From positions 1-9,177 of the forward strand of contig CAIYXD010000383.1 of assembly GCA_903930085.1 (NCBI GenBank): a DNA stretch of 9,177 nucleotides, read 5' to 3'. Below, piece by piece: positions 1 to 7,348 of the stretch. Every line of letters begins with the position of its first letter. Position 1 is the stretch's first letter. The position numbers were made by a program, and so were the translations under genes. The notes below the pieces were generated by a model, which ran no database searches, had not been told where the DNA came from, and saw only the letters and a list, made by a program, of their open reading frames with translations. Source of the stretch: an uncultured Flavobacteriia bacterium. GTDB taxonomy: Bacteria; Bacteroidota; Bacteroidia; Flavobacteriales_D; Crocinitomicaceae.

Positions 1-2
1 GA

Positions 3-488
3 AATATGCTTTCAAATGACCATTCGGCTTCTTATGGTTTGTCTGTAATGGGTTGGCTTAATGCTTGGTTTGGGTGGGCTGGAAACAAGTTGTTTGTTGT
101 TGGTATTGGCGTACTTTTATTTTTAGTTCCGCTTCTCAGATTTAAACAATACGCCAATCCTCATTTCCGCTTATTGATGCTAGTTTCAATTTTACTTTGG
201 ACGGTTATTTTTAACCATAAAGCGGAATCACCAACTTTTATTATCGCCTTCTCTGGAGCAGCAATTTGGTTTTTTTCCGGAAACAAGTCGCCGTTAAATT
301 TGGTTTTATTTGTGATGGCTTTTATTTTCACTACTATTTCTCCTACCGATCTTTTCCCTAAAGTTGTGCGAAATGAATTTATAGAGCCCTTTCAGTTGAA
401 GGTATTTCCTTGTATTCTGATTTGGTTTAAAGTGCTCTATGATTTAATGGTTATCGGTAGAATTAAGGAAAAAACAAATATCGGTTAA
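3..488 (+). CDS. C-terminal part of a multi-pass membrane protein, probably a GT87/DUF2029-type glycosyltransferase
   Basis: The reading frame is open to the left edge of the window, so the methionine at base 6 is probably internal and the gene begins outside. The visible 160 residues from that methionine contain about five hydrophobic segments (roughly 28-45, 53-69, 76-92, 96-112 and 131-150) and end in a short basic tail. The stretch 'GLSVMGWLNAWFG' (11-23) and the polar motif 'FNHKAESPTF' (69-78) between membrane segments resemble, from memory, the C-terminal half of Bacteroidota DUF2029/GT87 proteins. These are polyprenyl-phosphate-sugar-dependent mannosyltransferase-like enzymes of the inner membrane. 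The catalytic N-terminal half is not visible, so the enzymatic assignment is an inference and the acceptor is unknown. Another polytopic transferase is the main alternative. The gene converges on the MuiA-like gene. Confidence 0.68.
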   Translation, partial: NMLSNDHSASYGLSVMGWLNAWFGWAGNKLFVVGIGVLLFLVPLLRFKQYANPHFRLLMLVSILLWTVIFNHKAESPTFIIAFSGAAIWFFSGNKSPLNLVLFVMAFIFTTISPTDLFPKVVRNEFIEPFQLKVFPCILIWFKVLYDLMVIGRIKEKTNIG

Positions 489-506
489 GAAAAATCCTAA
501 CCGATA
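469..506 (-). terminator. Hairpin between convergent genes, best read as terminator of the MuiA-like gene
   Basis: A perfect 9-bp inverted repeat, TATCGGTTA (479-487) and TAACCGATA (498-506), encloses a 10-base loop. On the minus strand it is followed by TTTGTTTTTT (478-469), a good U-rich tail, about 55 bp after the MuiA-like stop codon. The left arm overlaps the TAA stop (486-488) of the plus-strand gene. The hairpin could therefore also end that transcript, although the plus strand lacks a U-run after it. Confidence 0.6.
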
Positions 507-561
507 CCTTATGAAAATCAATTACTTCGTTGAAAATTCGTTTACTCAGATTAAGATTATT

Positions 562-2520
562 TTACTCTATGAATAATACTTGTCCGTTCTGATAATCCAC
601 CGTATAATCAAAAACGATAGATTTACTTTGCAGAGCATTTAAGTTGAGATTCCATGTGATAATTCCAGTTTTATCGTCAATTTTTCCGCCTTCTGCGTCA
701 CCTCGTTTCACCTTGATATCACTAACAACAGATATCGGGAATTGGTCTTTGATAACAATTGGCAAGATAGAACCGCCATTATTTTTAATTTTCACCTCCC
801 AGGTAACTTCAAATTTTTGGCGTGAACCAATTGTTTTATTGGTGCTTTTTTCTACAATTCGCTTGCGCTCGATTTGTATTTTGGAATCTTTTCCTAGCGA
901 AAAGGATAGGGTGTCTTTTGTTGAATTTACATCAATATATGTTTTTCCAATAAAAGTTCCATCAAAATATAGGTTGGATTCGCCATTCAATAAATTTAAT
1001 TTTTCCCAACCAGAAATTTTAGCAGCCAAATAAACGGATGGGTCTATTTTGGGCACGGAATGGTATTCATAACTTGCAGGAAGTTCGTAATTTGCAATTT
1101 GAACACGGCAATCTAAACCGTCTGATGGAATAGTGAATTTGGATTGTATTGCATATTCCATCCGTAAATCCTTTTGAACGGCGATGGACCCTGCAGTTGG
1201 CGCGGAAAAATAAAGCTTATCTGCATTTCCTTTATTCGGAGCGGAATCATAATCTGCTTTATTATCCGTTTTTGACTTTTTTCTTGAAAATAAACCTTCT
1301 ACACTTCTTGCAGGTAATCGGGACATATCTTGACGGGTTACGGATGCATTTGAAGAGATCCTAACTTCCTCTAAAACAATTTCTTCACTTTCAATAAAGA
1401 ATTTCAAATAGGGAGCTGTAATTGCTAATTGTCTGGGTGAATAGCCAACGTATGAAGCCACAACGAATTTTTCTCCTCGCGGAACAATTAGTTCAAATTT
1501 TCCGTCAAAATCTGTAACTGCACCAACATTTGGGTTGGATGGAAAGGAAATTTTCGCAAATGGCAATGGCTCACCCGTTGAAGCATCAATAACTTCTCCG
1601 CGTAATTTCTCCCCAGAATAATCATTTTGCGGAATTTGTCTGGTGTAAATCTGTTTTTGTGGGGGGTAATTTTGGTAGTTTAAATACCATGGATTTAATT
1701 GCGGTTCTTTGGAATTATCATACGGATCATTGGTGGAAAGTACTAAATCCACTGCATCCCATGAAATGCCAGATGTTTGATTGACTAAAGCTTTTGCTTC
1801 CAATCGAACGGGCTTACCAATACCATCACTTCGCATATCGTAATAGGGTTTCCAGGATGCATTTGGAGTGATATATGAAAAATAAAACTCTCCTTTCGTA
1901 GCTTTCTCAACATCAATTTCAACGATTATCTCCGTGAAATTAATTACCGGTTTGCTGCGTTGGCTTATAATTTCTTGTTCCAATTGATTCATCTCCTTAT
2001 TCAACTTTTCTAAGGCATCATAAATAGCGGATTGGCGTGCTGTAATTTCTGTTAATTTTTGATGCATGAAAGTGTATGCCTCCTTAAGTTCTGCAATTTT
2101 TAGACCTTGCTCATTGCCCTTTAAATCGCGATTAGTCATCAACAAATTCTTGTCAAGTGAAAGGATTTCATATTCATCCCGAAGAAGAATATCGGTTTCT
2201 TCGAGTTTCTTTCGTTTGGCGTTCAAGACACTTATTTCAGCATTGGAGATCTTTAAATCTTCGTAGTTTTTTCGGGTACGAACGGATAGGATTGTAAGTT
2301 CTCCTTTTGCTTTTACCTGCACAGAACTTGGATCTAAAAAGTCGGTCATTTTTTCAAAAACCAACTCTTGTTTGCCCGCTCGCAATTCTACAGATTTGAA
2401 GTGTTCTACTTGCGCACCTTGAAAAAACACAGTCACTTTTTTGATTTCGGATGGCAATACCACTAACTTCTGCCCAAAAGAGAAGAGTGTAATAAAGCAA
2501 AAAATAAATGTTGTTTTCAT
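562..2520 (-). CDS. MuiA-like exported protein (DUF4140/DUF4139) with a nested CarboxypepD_reg-like domain
   Basis: The protein has 652 residues and begins with a signal peptide (about 1-17) ending in 'FSFGQ'. Residues about 20-85 match the DUF4140 N-terminal domain ('VLPSEIKKVTVFFQGAQV'). Residues about 85-190 are charged and heptad-like, consistent with a coiled coil. DUF4139 begins near 195 and includes 'YITPNASWKPYYDMRSDG' and 'SGISWDAVDLVLSTNDP'; it resumes near 435 and runs to the C-terminus. Between these halves lies a carboxypeptidase-regulatory-like beta domain (about 305-375, 'GEVIDASTGEPLPFAKISF', 'TDFDGKFEL'). It is followed by 'RQDMSRLPARSVEGL', which resembles the segment entering the plug of TonB-dependent receptors. 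Family members are called mucoidy-inhibitor MuiA-like, but their biochemical role is unknown. A surface or periplasmic location is inferred. No lipobox is present. A hairpin separates the gene from the upstream PD40 gene. Confidence 0.88.
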   Translation of the reverse strand: MKTTFIFCFITLFSFGQKLVVLPSEIKKVTVFFQGAQVEHFKSVELRAGKQELVFEKMTDFLDPSSVQVKAKGELTILSVRTRKNYEDLKISNAEISVLNAKRKKLEETDILLRDEYEILSLDKNLLMTNRDLKGNEQGLKIAELKEAYTFMHQKLTEITARQSAIYDALEKLNKEMNQLEQEIISQRSKPVINFTEIIVEIDVEKATKGEFYFSYITPNASWKPYYDMRSDGIGKPVRLEAKALVNQTSGISWDAVDLVLSTNDPYDNSKEPQLNPWYLNYQNYPPQKQIYTRQIPQNDYSGEKLRGEVIDASTGEPLPFAKISFPSNPNVGAVTDFDGKFELIVPRGEKFVVASYVGYSPRQLAITAPYLKFFIESEEIVLEEVRISSNASVTRQDMSRLPARSVEGLFSRKKSKTDNKADYDSAPNKGNADKLYFSAPTAGSIAVQKDLRMEYAIQSKFTIPSDGLDCRVQIANYELPASYEYHSVPKIDPSVYLAAKISGWEKLNLLNGESNLYFDGTFIGKTYIDVNSTKDTLSFSLGKDSKIQIERKRIVEKSTNKTIGSRQKFEVTWEVKIKNNGGSILPIVIKDQFPISVVSDIKVKRGDAEGGKIDDKTGIITWNLNLNALQSKSIVFDYTVDYQNGQVLFIE

Positions 2521-2540
2521 ATCTCTAAAAAATTTAAATT

Positions 2541-2570
2541 AAAAAAGCATCATTTTAAGGTGATGCTTTT
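2541..2570 (-). terminator. Hairpin terminator after the TPR-PD40 gene, just ahead of the MuiA-like gene
   Basis: A perfect 10-bp inverted repeat, AAAAGCATCA (2543-2552) and TGATGCTTTT (2561-2570), encloses an 8-base loop. Read on the minus strand it ends in six T residues and then more AT-rich sequence. It lies about 37 bp after the PD40-protein stop codon and only about 22 bp before the MuiA-like ATG. It fits a rho-independent terminator for the upstream gene. Its position also makes it part of the leader of the downstream gene if that gene's promoter lies upstream of the hairpin. Confidence 0.65.
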
Positions 2571-2607
2571 AAGATGCAAATACACCCAATATTCCATAAA
2601 GTTCACT

Positions 2608-3990
2608 TTATTTCCCTTTTGGATAACTAAAATCAGTCATGTCGACATTAAAAATATCCATACTTGCTTTCTGACCAATTATCTCAAAGCTTGACATTAC
2701 CGCCTTCTGTAATTCTGGGTAATATTGAAAATGTGTATCGTTATTTACCGTGTTTACGATTATTCCAAGATTAATTGGTTCGCCCCAAGTTGATCCTAAA
2801 TTTTCCACCACGTAAATATCCAATCCTCCCATTCCCAAATGGCCATCTGAACTGAAAAATAAAAAACGGCCGTCTCCGCTAATAAATGGTGTTGTTTCTC
2901 TTCCAATTGTATTTATTGTAAATGGAAGTGGTGCTGCTTCGCCCCAATTTTTACCAACTTTTTGTGAAACGTAAATATCCGTAGAACTTTTTTCTCCTTT
3001 TCTATCCGAAACAAAATACAGTGTATTCATATCACTAGTCATTGTTGCGGATCCTTCGAAAAAGCTCGTGTTAATCGTCTTCGAATTGATTCGTTTTGGC
3101 GTCGACCATTTTCCTTTATTGGACATTTCAATCGTGAATAAATCCGACCCTTTCGTCGTGTTTTTCATTTCTGTAGCTGTCGTATTAACCGTCATCAAAC
3201 CACTTTTGCCATCTTTTGAAATGTAGTTAATCGCATCAAATCCTTCTGTATTTATTCTTCCTAAATCGTTCGAAATACTATCCCAATTATTGATTTCAGC
3301 ATTCCAAACTGCACGATAAGTATCTTCAAAAAACTCTTGGTCATCCGGATTCATGCTTCCTCCTTTTGTATCGTTTCTTCTGGACGTAAAGTAAAGTGTT
3401 TTCCCGTTTTCAATCAAAATAGGGGAATAATCGTTGTATCCAGAATTAACAGCTGAAACTGCAACTCGCTTTGATTTGGCATTTCCCATTTGTTGCTCTT
3501 TGGCAAATTTACATTCCGCCAAATGACCTTCAAGATTTAACGCCTTTACTTCACTTGCGGAGAATTTGGAAATTGCGCGTGAATAATTGATTATTGCAGA
3601 GTCCAATTCCCCAACTCGGTGGTAGGAGCGACCAAGTAATTCATATAAATCTTTGTCAATTTCTGATTTTTCGATTTCCACTGCTTCCTGCGCATATTTC
3701 AATGATAAGCCATAATTATTCATGGAATAGTGACATTGAGCAACCCAAAATGGTGCTTTCCAATTGAACGGATCTTTTACGGTTGCCTGACGGAAAATAA
3801 TTAGCGCATCTCTTACTTTTCCTTCGTTATAAAGTGTTTTTGCCTTATCAATTAACAATAATGCTGCAGATTTATCTATGATATGCGTTACCGAATCTGG
3901 TGGAGCTGCATTTCCTTTTGCAACAGCAGAACTGTAGGATAAAACTAAAAACGCAAAGAATAGAAGTGTTTTGTAGAAGTTAATTTTCAT
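2608..3990 (-). CDS. Exported TPR + PD40 (WD40-like/TolB-like) beta-propeller protein without an OmpA domain
   Basis: The protein has 460 residues and starts with a signal peptide (about 1-24, 'LLFFAFLVLSYSSAVAKG'). Residues about 42-165 form TPR-like helical pairs ('AKTLYNEGKVRDALIIFRQA', 'ELLGRSYHRVGELDSAIINY'). Residues about 182-451 contain some five PD40-type blades with the recurring pattern 'F.S.DG..L.FSSD....GG.DIY' (for example 364-398 and 310-342) and 'W..P..L/I' closings. This order resembles the N-terminal part of Bacteroidota OmpA-family envelope proteins and of the type IX secretion protein PorE. Here, however, the chain stops at 'DFSYPKGK' with no CarboxypepD or OmpA peptidoglycan-binding domain. 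A periplasmic or outer-membrane scaffold role is inferred from the family; no ligand is known. The gene is divergent from purB across a long gap, with a hairpin 3' of it. Confidence 0.85.
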   Translation of the reverse strand: MKINFYKTLLFFAFLVLSYSSAVAKGNAAPPDSVTHIIDKSAALLLIDKAKTLYNEGKVRDALIIFRQATVKDPFNWKAPFWVAQCHYSMNNYGLSLKYAQEAVEIEKSEIDKDLYELLGRSYHRVGELDSAIINYSRAISKFSASEVKALNLEGHLAECKFAKEQQMGNAKSKRVAVSAVNSGYNDYSPILIENGKTLYFTSRRNDTKGGSMNPDDQEFFEDTYRAVWNAEINNWDSISNDLGRINTEGFDAINYISKDGKSGLMTVNTTATEMKNTTKGSDLFTIEMSNKGKWSTPKRINSKTINTSFFEGSATMTSDMNTLYFVSDRKGEKSSTDIYVSQKVGKNWGEAAPLPFTINTIGRETTPFISGDGRFLFFSSDGHLGMGGLDIYVVENLGSTWGEPINLGIIVNTVNNDTHFQYYPELQKAVMSSFEIIGQKASMDIFNVDMTDFSYPKGK

Positions 3991-4383
3991 AATTTTTATT
4001 TGGATTAATTACATGCTTTTACAAATGAAAGCAATTTTTACCTTTTCTGAAAGTTTGAACGCACAAATCTCGATGCTTTTATCAATCTATCGGTGTTTGT
4101 AATTTTAAGCGCTGAATTTTCTACTGAACATATCCTAAGGTTTAAATGGCAGAAACACAATCAAACAATCCTTGTTTTAATTCGTTAGAACAAACCAAAC
4201 TGCTATTTTTGGTTGAATTTTGAAAACATTTTTTGAACATTCTTCCCCTTAATTCTTCCCATTCAAATTTCCAAAAACAATTAAGGTTTGTTCGCAATCT
4301 AGCGGTAAATCCTTTGATATTTCCTATATTTGCCCTTCTGTTTAGAAAGACGAAGGATATAAAAACACCTAAAGTTGAATCAA
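3991..4383. other. Long intergenic region between divergent genes; holds the purB promoter, no credible gene
   Basis: This AT-rich stretch separates the PD40-protein start from the purB ATG. I see no RNA gene or convincing coding region in it. On the plus strand there are two exact matches to the Bacteroidota -7 box TAnnTTTG: TATTTTTG (4204-4211) and TATATTTG (4325-4332). On the minus strand the best -7 candidate for the PD40 gene is TTCATTTG (4029-4022), with one mismatch and no good -33 partner. It sits in the loop of a small 6-bp hairpin (4014-4033). Two short direct repeats occur with the same 13-base period: TTTTGAA at 4218 and 4231, and ATTCTTCCC at 4239 and 4252. The octamer ATGCTTTT occurs at 4013 and 4073. 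Confidence 0.6.
4325..4332 (+). promoter_or_regulatory. Probable -7 promoter element of purB
   Basis: TATATTTG matches the Bacteroidota sigma-70-type -7 consensus TAnnTTTG exactly. It lies 51 bases ahead of the purB ATG, giving a leader of roughly 45 bases. No clear TTG-type -33 box is found 19-21 bases upstream, which is common for weak or relaxed promoters in this phylum. The exact match at 4204-4211 is a second candidate farther out. Confidence 0.5.
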
Positions 4384-5739
4384 ATGAATTTTAATAGTCT
4401 AACGGCAATTTCGCCGATTGATGGTCGATACCAATCCAAAACAAAAGAATTACAACCTTATTTTTCCGAATTTGGATTGATAAAATACCGGGTAATCGTA
4501 GAGGTGGAATATTTCATCGCTTTGGTTGAATCTGGAATTGAACCATTGAAGGAATTTCCGAAAGAAAAATATAGCGCTTTGCGTGAACTTTGCACGAACT
4601 TTTCAGAGGAGAATGCAAATTGGATAAAAAACACCGAGAAAGTAACTAACCACGATGTGAAAGCAGTGGAATATTTTCTAAAAGAAAAACTTGTGGAATT
4701 GAACCTGGATCATTTTCAGGAGTTTGTCCATTTTGGTTTGACTTCCCAAGATATAAACAATACCTCTATTCCCTTATCTTTAAAAGAAGCGATAACAGAA
4801 CAATATTATCCGTTGATTGAATCTTTGATCCACAAATTGGAGGAATATCAAGTTGAATGGAAAGATATTCCAATGTTGGCAAGAACGCATGGACAACCAG
4901 CTTCTCCAACGCGACTTGGTAAGGAAATAAAAGTTTTTTCCGAAAGGTTGAACATTCAGTTAAAACAAATGAGAGCGATTCCTTTTTCCGCTAAATTTGG
5001 CGGTGCAACAGGTAATTTTAATGCACATCATGTTGCTTTTCCGGAGCACGATTGGGTTTTATTTGCTAATAATTTCGTGCATACTAATCTAGGTTTAGAT
5101 AGAAGTCAAACGACAACTCAAATCGAACATTACGACAATTTAGCAGCATTGTTCGATTGTATGAAAAGGATAAACACCATCATTTTAGACTTGGATCGAG
5201 ATATGTGGACTTATATTTCCATGGAATATTTCAAACAAAAATTAAAAGAAGGAGAAATTGGCTCCTCCGCAATGCCACATAAAGTTAATCCGATTGATTT
5301 TGAAAATTCAGAGGGGAATATTGGAATTGCTAATGCATTATTCGAACATTTATCGTCGAAACTTCCGGTTTCTCGCTTGCAACGGGATTTGACAGATTCA
5401 ACGGTTTTGCGAACCATCGGAATGCCTTTTGCGCATACATTCATTGCTGTAAAATCTACCTTGGCAGGCTTGGGTAAATTACTCCTGAACAAAGAGGCTT
5501 TTGAAAAGGATCTTGAAAGAAACTGGGCCGTAGTTGCGGAAGCTATCCAAACAATTTTGAGAAGCGAAGGATTTCCAAAGCCCTACGAAGCATTAAAAGG
5601 ATTAACTAGGAAAAATGAAACTGTAACCAAAGAATCCGTTCATGCATTTTTAGATTCTCTGGAAATTTCAGAAGCTTTGAAAAATAGACTGAAAAGAATT
5701 ACCCCAGAAAATTACACAGGTATTCAATTAGTTAAATAA
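4384..5739 (+). CDS. purB: Adenylosuccinate lyase
   Basis: This cytoplasmic enzyme of the fumarase/aspartase superfamily cleaves SAICAR to AICAR plus fumarate, and adenylosuccinate to AMP plus fumarate, in purine synthesis. From the ATG it has 451 residues, close to the roughly 456 of the E. coli-type long form. The N-terminus 'LTAISPIDGRY' is typical. 'ARTHGQPASPTRLGKE' carries the catalytic-site histidine (His169), and 'GSSAMPHKVNP' is the superfamily signature loop with the catalytic serine (Ser295 region) and Lys/Asn substrate contacts. 'LTSQDINNT' (about 119-127) is the conserved TSxD substrate loop. I chose the ATG at 4384 over the in-frame TTG at 4375 because family proteins begin only a few residues before 'LTAISPIDGRY' and neither codon has a Shine-Dalgarno site. 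A secreted-protein gene follows after 40 bp with no hairpin between them, so co-transcription is possible. Confidence 0.97.
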   Translation: MNFNSLTAISPIDGRYQSKTKELQPYFSEFGLIKYRVIVEVEYFIALVESGIEPLKEFPKEKYSALRELCTNFSEENANWIKNTEKVTNHDVKAVEYFLKEKLVELNLDHFQEFVHFGLTSQDINNTSIPLSLKEAITEQYYPLIESLIHKLEEYQVEWKDIPMLARTHGQPASPTRLGKEIKVFSERLNIQLKQMRAIPFSAKFGGATGNFNAHHVAFPEHDWVLFANNFVHTNLGLDRSQTTTQIEHYDNLAALFDCMKRINTIILDLDRDMWTYISMEYFKQKLKEGEIGSSAMPHKVNPIDFENSEGNIGIANALFEHLSSKLPVSRLQRDLTDSTVLRTIGMPFAHTFIAVKSTLAGLGKLLLNKEAFEKDLERNWAVVAEAIQTILRSEGFPKPYEALKGLTRKNETVTKESVHAFLDSLEISEALKNRLKRITPENYTGIQLVK

Positions 5740-5779
5740 TAGCTATATTAGAACCCAAAACTATAAAATAAATACACGT

Positions 5780-7348
5780 ATGAAAATTTCAAAATTAGTA
5801 TTTTTCCTTTTACTTACGAGTTTTTCCTTTGGACAGAGCTATGATATTGAGTGGGGAATTATGGAGAAATCAACAAGTAGATTAATTTCATTATTGCCAA
5901 AATCCGGAAAAGATTTTTATGCATTAAGATGGAGTGGAGGTGCACTTTTAGGTTCTTACAGACTTACAAATCACCAGAATTTCAAAATTACAGCAACTGG
6001 AAAAATGGAAATGAAAGCCGAAGGAGGAATGGCTTCGTTCGAAGGCGCTGAAGTTATTGGTGAAAAGTTAGTTGTTTTTCTTTCGGATAAAAAAGATGGA
6101 AAAAACACTTTCTTTATGCAGGAATACGACAAAAACATGGCGACCTCAGGAAGCGCAAAAAAATTGGCTAGTTACCAGTTGGAAAAAGGCAGATCTAAAG
6201 GTTTTTTCAATATTATAAGTTCACGGGACAAAGCTTTTTTTGGCGTTGTTTGGGAAATTCCTGGTAAAAAAGATGAAAAAGACAGATACGGTTATAAAAT
6301 TTATGACAATGATATGAATGAGGTATCTGAAGGAGATTATAAATTGCCTTACGAAGGTAAATTATCTCAGATAAACCTACATTATTTATCAAATACAGGA
6401 GATTATTTCATTAGTGTGACGGAATTTGAACAGCCGGAAGCAAAGAAAATATTCAGAAATTACCTCAATTATAAGGCAATGCATATTTTGCATATTACGC
6501 CGGATGACTTGGAAGATTTCACAATCGACTTGGAAGGAAAACGAGTAGAAGCGATGACAATGAATTCGGATAATAATCAAGTTTTCACGATTGCCGGAAT
6601 TTATGGTGACCAAGGGAAAGCTGGAGTAACTGGATTGTTTTATTTGAGAGCAGATTTTAACAAACAAGAAGTTATCGACGAAGGTTTTGAGAAATTTGGT
6701 AAAGATTTTATAACCCAAGACTGGTCGGATCGCCAAAAAGAAAAAGCAGAGAAAAAAGAACGAAAAGGAAAAGGTGAACCGCAATTGTATAATTATGTAA
6801 TGCGTCAAACGGAAGTTTTAAAAGATGGAAGCATTGTTGGTTCTCTAGAGCAGTATTATGTTGTTGTAACAACGTATACAGATCCAAAAACAGGAGCTAC
6901 ACGCACAACGTATACGTATTATTACAACGATATCATTGCGTTTAAAGTTGGCGTAGATGGTGGATTTAACTGGTTAAAGAAAATTCCTAAATACCAAGTT
7001 TCAACGAATGATGGCGGACCTTATAGTTCCTACGCGCGTTTTGTAGATGAAGGTAATTTGTGTTTCATCTTCAATGATAACGTGAAAAATTACGATGAAA
7101 AAGGGAACTTTATTAAATCAGATAGAACGTACCCTGCGAATTTTGGTAAAAAGAAAAATGTTGTTGCAATAGTTGAATTGGATTTGGAAGATGGCGATCT
7201 AAAAAGAAAGACATTCTTCGATAGAAAGGAAATCACAGCGCTTGCAGTTCCTAAAAAATTCCATATTGATTACGGCACAAAAGAAATGCTTCTATATGCG
7301 GTTTATGGTAAAAAAGAACGCTTCGGAATCTTGAAATTTAACGAGTAA
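5780..7348 (+). CDS. Unrecognised secreted protein, probably beta-rich
   Basis: The product has 522 residues and begins with a clear signal peptide, 'MKISKLVFFLLLTSFSFGQ', cleaved probably before or at Gln19. There is no lipobox cysteine, no later membrane segment, and no C-terminal type IX secretion sorting domain that I can see. The mature part has many short alternating hydrophobic/polar strands with aromatic residues and recurring 'DG/DK' turns, as expected of a beta-propeller or beta-sandwich; this fold is a guess. A strongly charged, Lys/Glu-rich linker (about 318-333) divides it into two halves. The second half opens with 'VVVTTYTDPKTGATRTTYTY' and contains the aromatic, possibly family-specific stretch 'YYNDIIAFKVGVDGGFNWL' and 'STNDGGPYSSYARF'. 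I assign no function. The gene follows purB by 40 bp, possibly in one transcript, and its last 11 bases overlap the 3' end of the convergent lnt. Confidence 0.85.
   Translation: MKISKLVFFLLLTSFSFGQSYDIEWGIMEKSTSRLISLLPKSGKDFYALRWSGGALLGSYRLTNHQNFKITATGKMEMKAEGGMASFEGAEVIGEKLVVFLSDKKDGKNTFFMQEYDKNMATSGSAKKLASYQLEKGRSKGFFNIISSRDKAFFGVVWEIPGKKDEKDRYGYKIYDNDMNEVSEGDYKLPYEGKLSQINLHYLSNTGDYFISVTEFEQPEAKKIFRNYLNYKAMHILHITPDDLEDFTIDLEGKRVEAMTMNSDNNQVFTIAGIYGDQGKAGVTGLFYLRADFNKQEVIDEGFEKFGKDFITQDWSDRQKEKAEKKERKGKGEPQLYNYVMRQTEVLKDGSIVGSLEQYYVVVTTYTDPKTGATRTTYTYYYNDIIAFKVGVDGGFNWLKKIPKYQVSTNDGGPYSSYARFVDEGNLCFIFNDNVKNYDEKGNFIKSDRTYPANFGKKKNVVAIVELDLEDGDLKRKTFFDRKEITALAVPKKFHIDYGTKEMLLYAVYGKKERFGILKFNE

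Noticed and set aside
644..1033. A 129-codon plus-strand open frame opposite the MuiA-like gene.
   Set aside because: It is the antisense shadow of conserved DUF4139 sequence and shows no start signal or recognisable domain.
2608..3990. Whether this gene is a type IX secretion component (PorE).
   Set aside because: TPR and PD40 domains alone are not specific. The CarboxypepD and OmpA domains expected in PorE are absent, and no other type IX secretion gene is in the window.
4146..4223. A 25-codon plus-strand frame beginning 'MAETQSNNP', preceded by AAGG five bases before its ATG.
   Set aside because: It is very short, has no recognisable motif, and lies in the divergent regulatory gap. Shine-Dalgarno-like bases carry little weight in this phylum. 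Without conservation data I would not call it a gene.
5211..5492. A 93-codon minus-strand open frame inside purB.
   Set aside because: It covers the conserved catalytic-loop region of PurB on the opposite strand and is a by-product of that sequence.
6389..6808. A 139-codon minus-strand open frame opposite the secreted-protein gene.
   Set aside because: It lies wholly inside a well-supported gene. Its Phe/Ser-rich composition simply mirrors the Lys/Glu-rich codons of the other strand, and it has no family resemblance.
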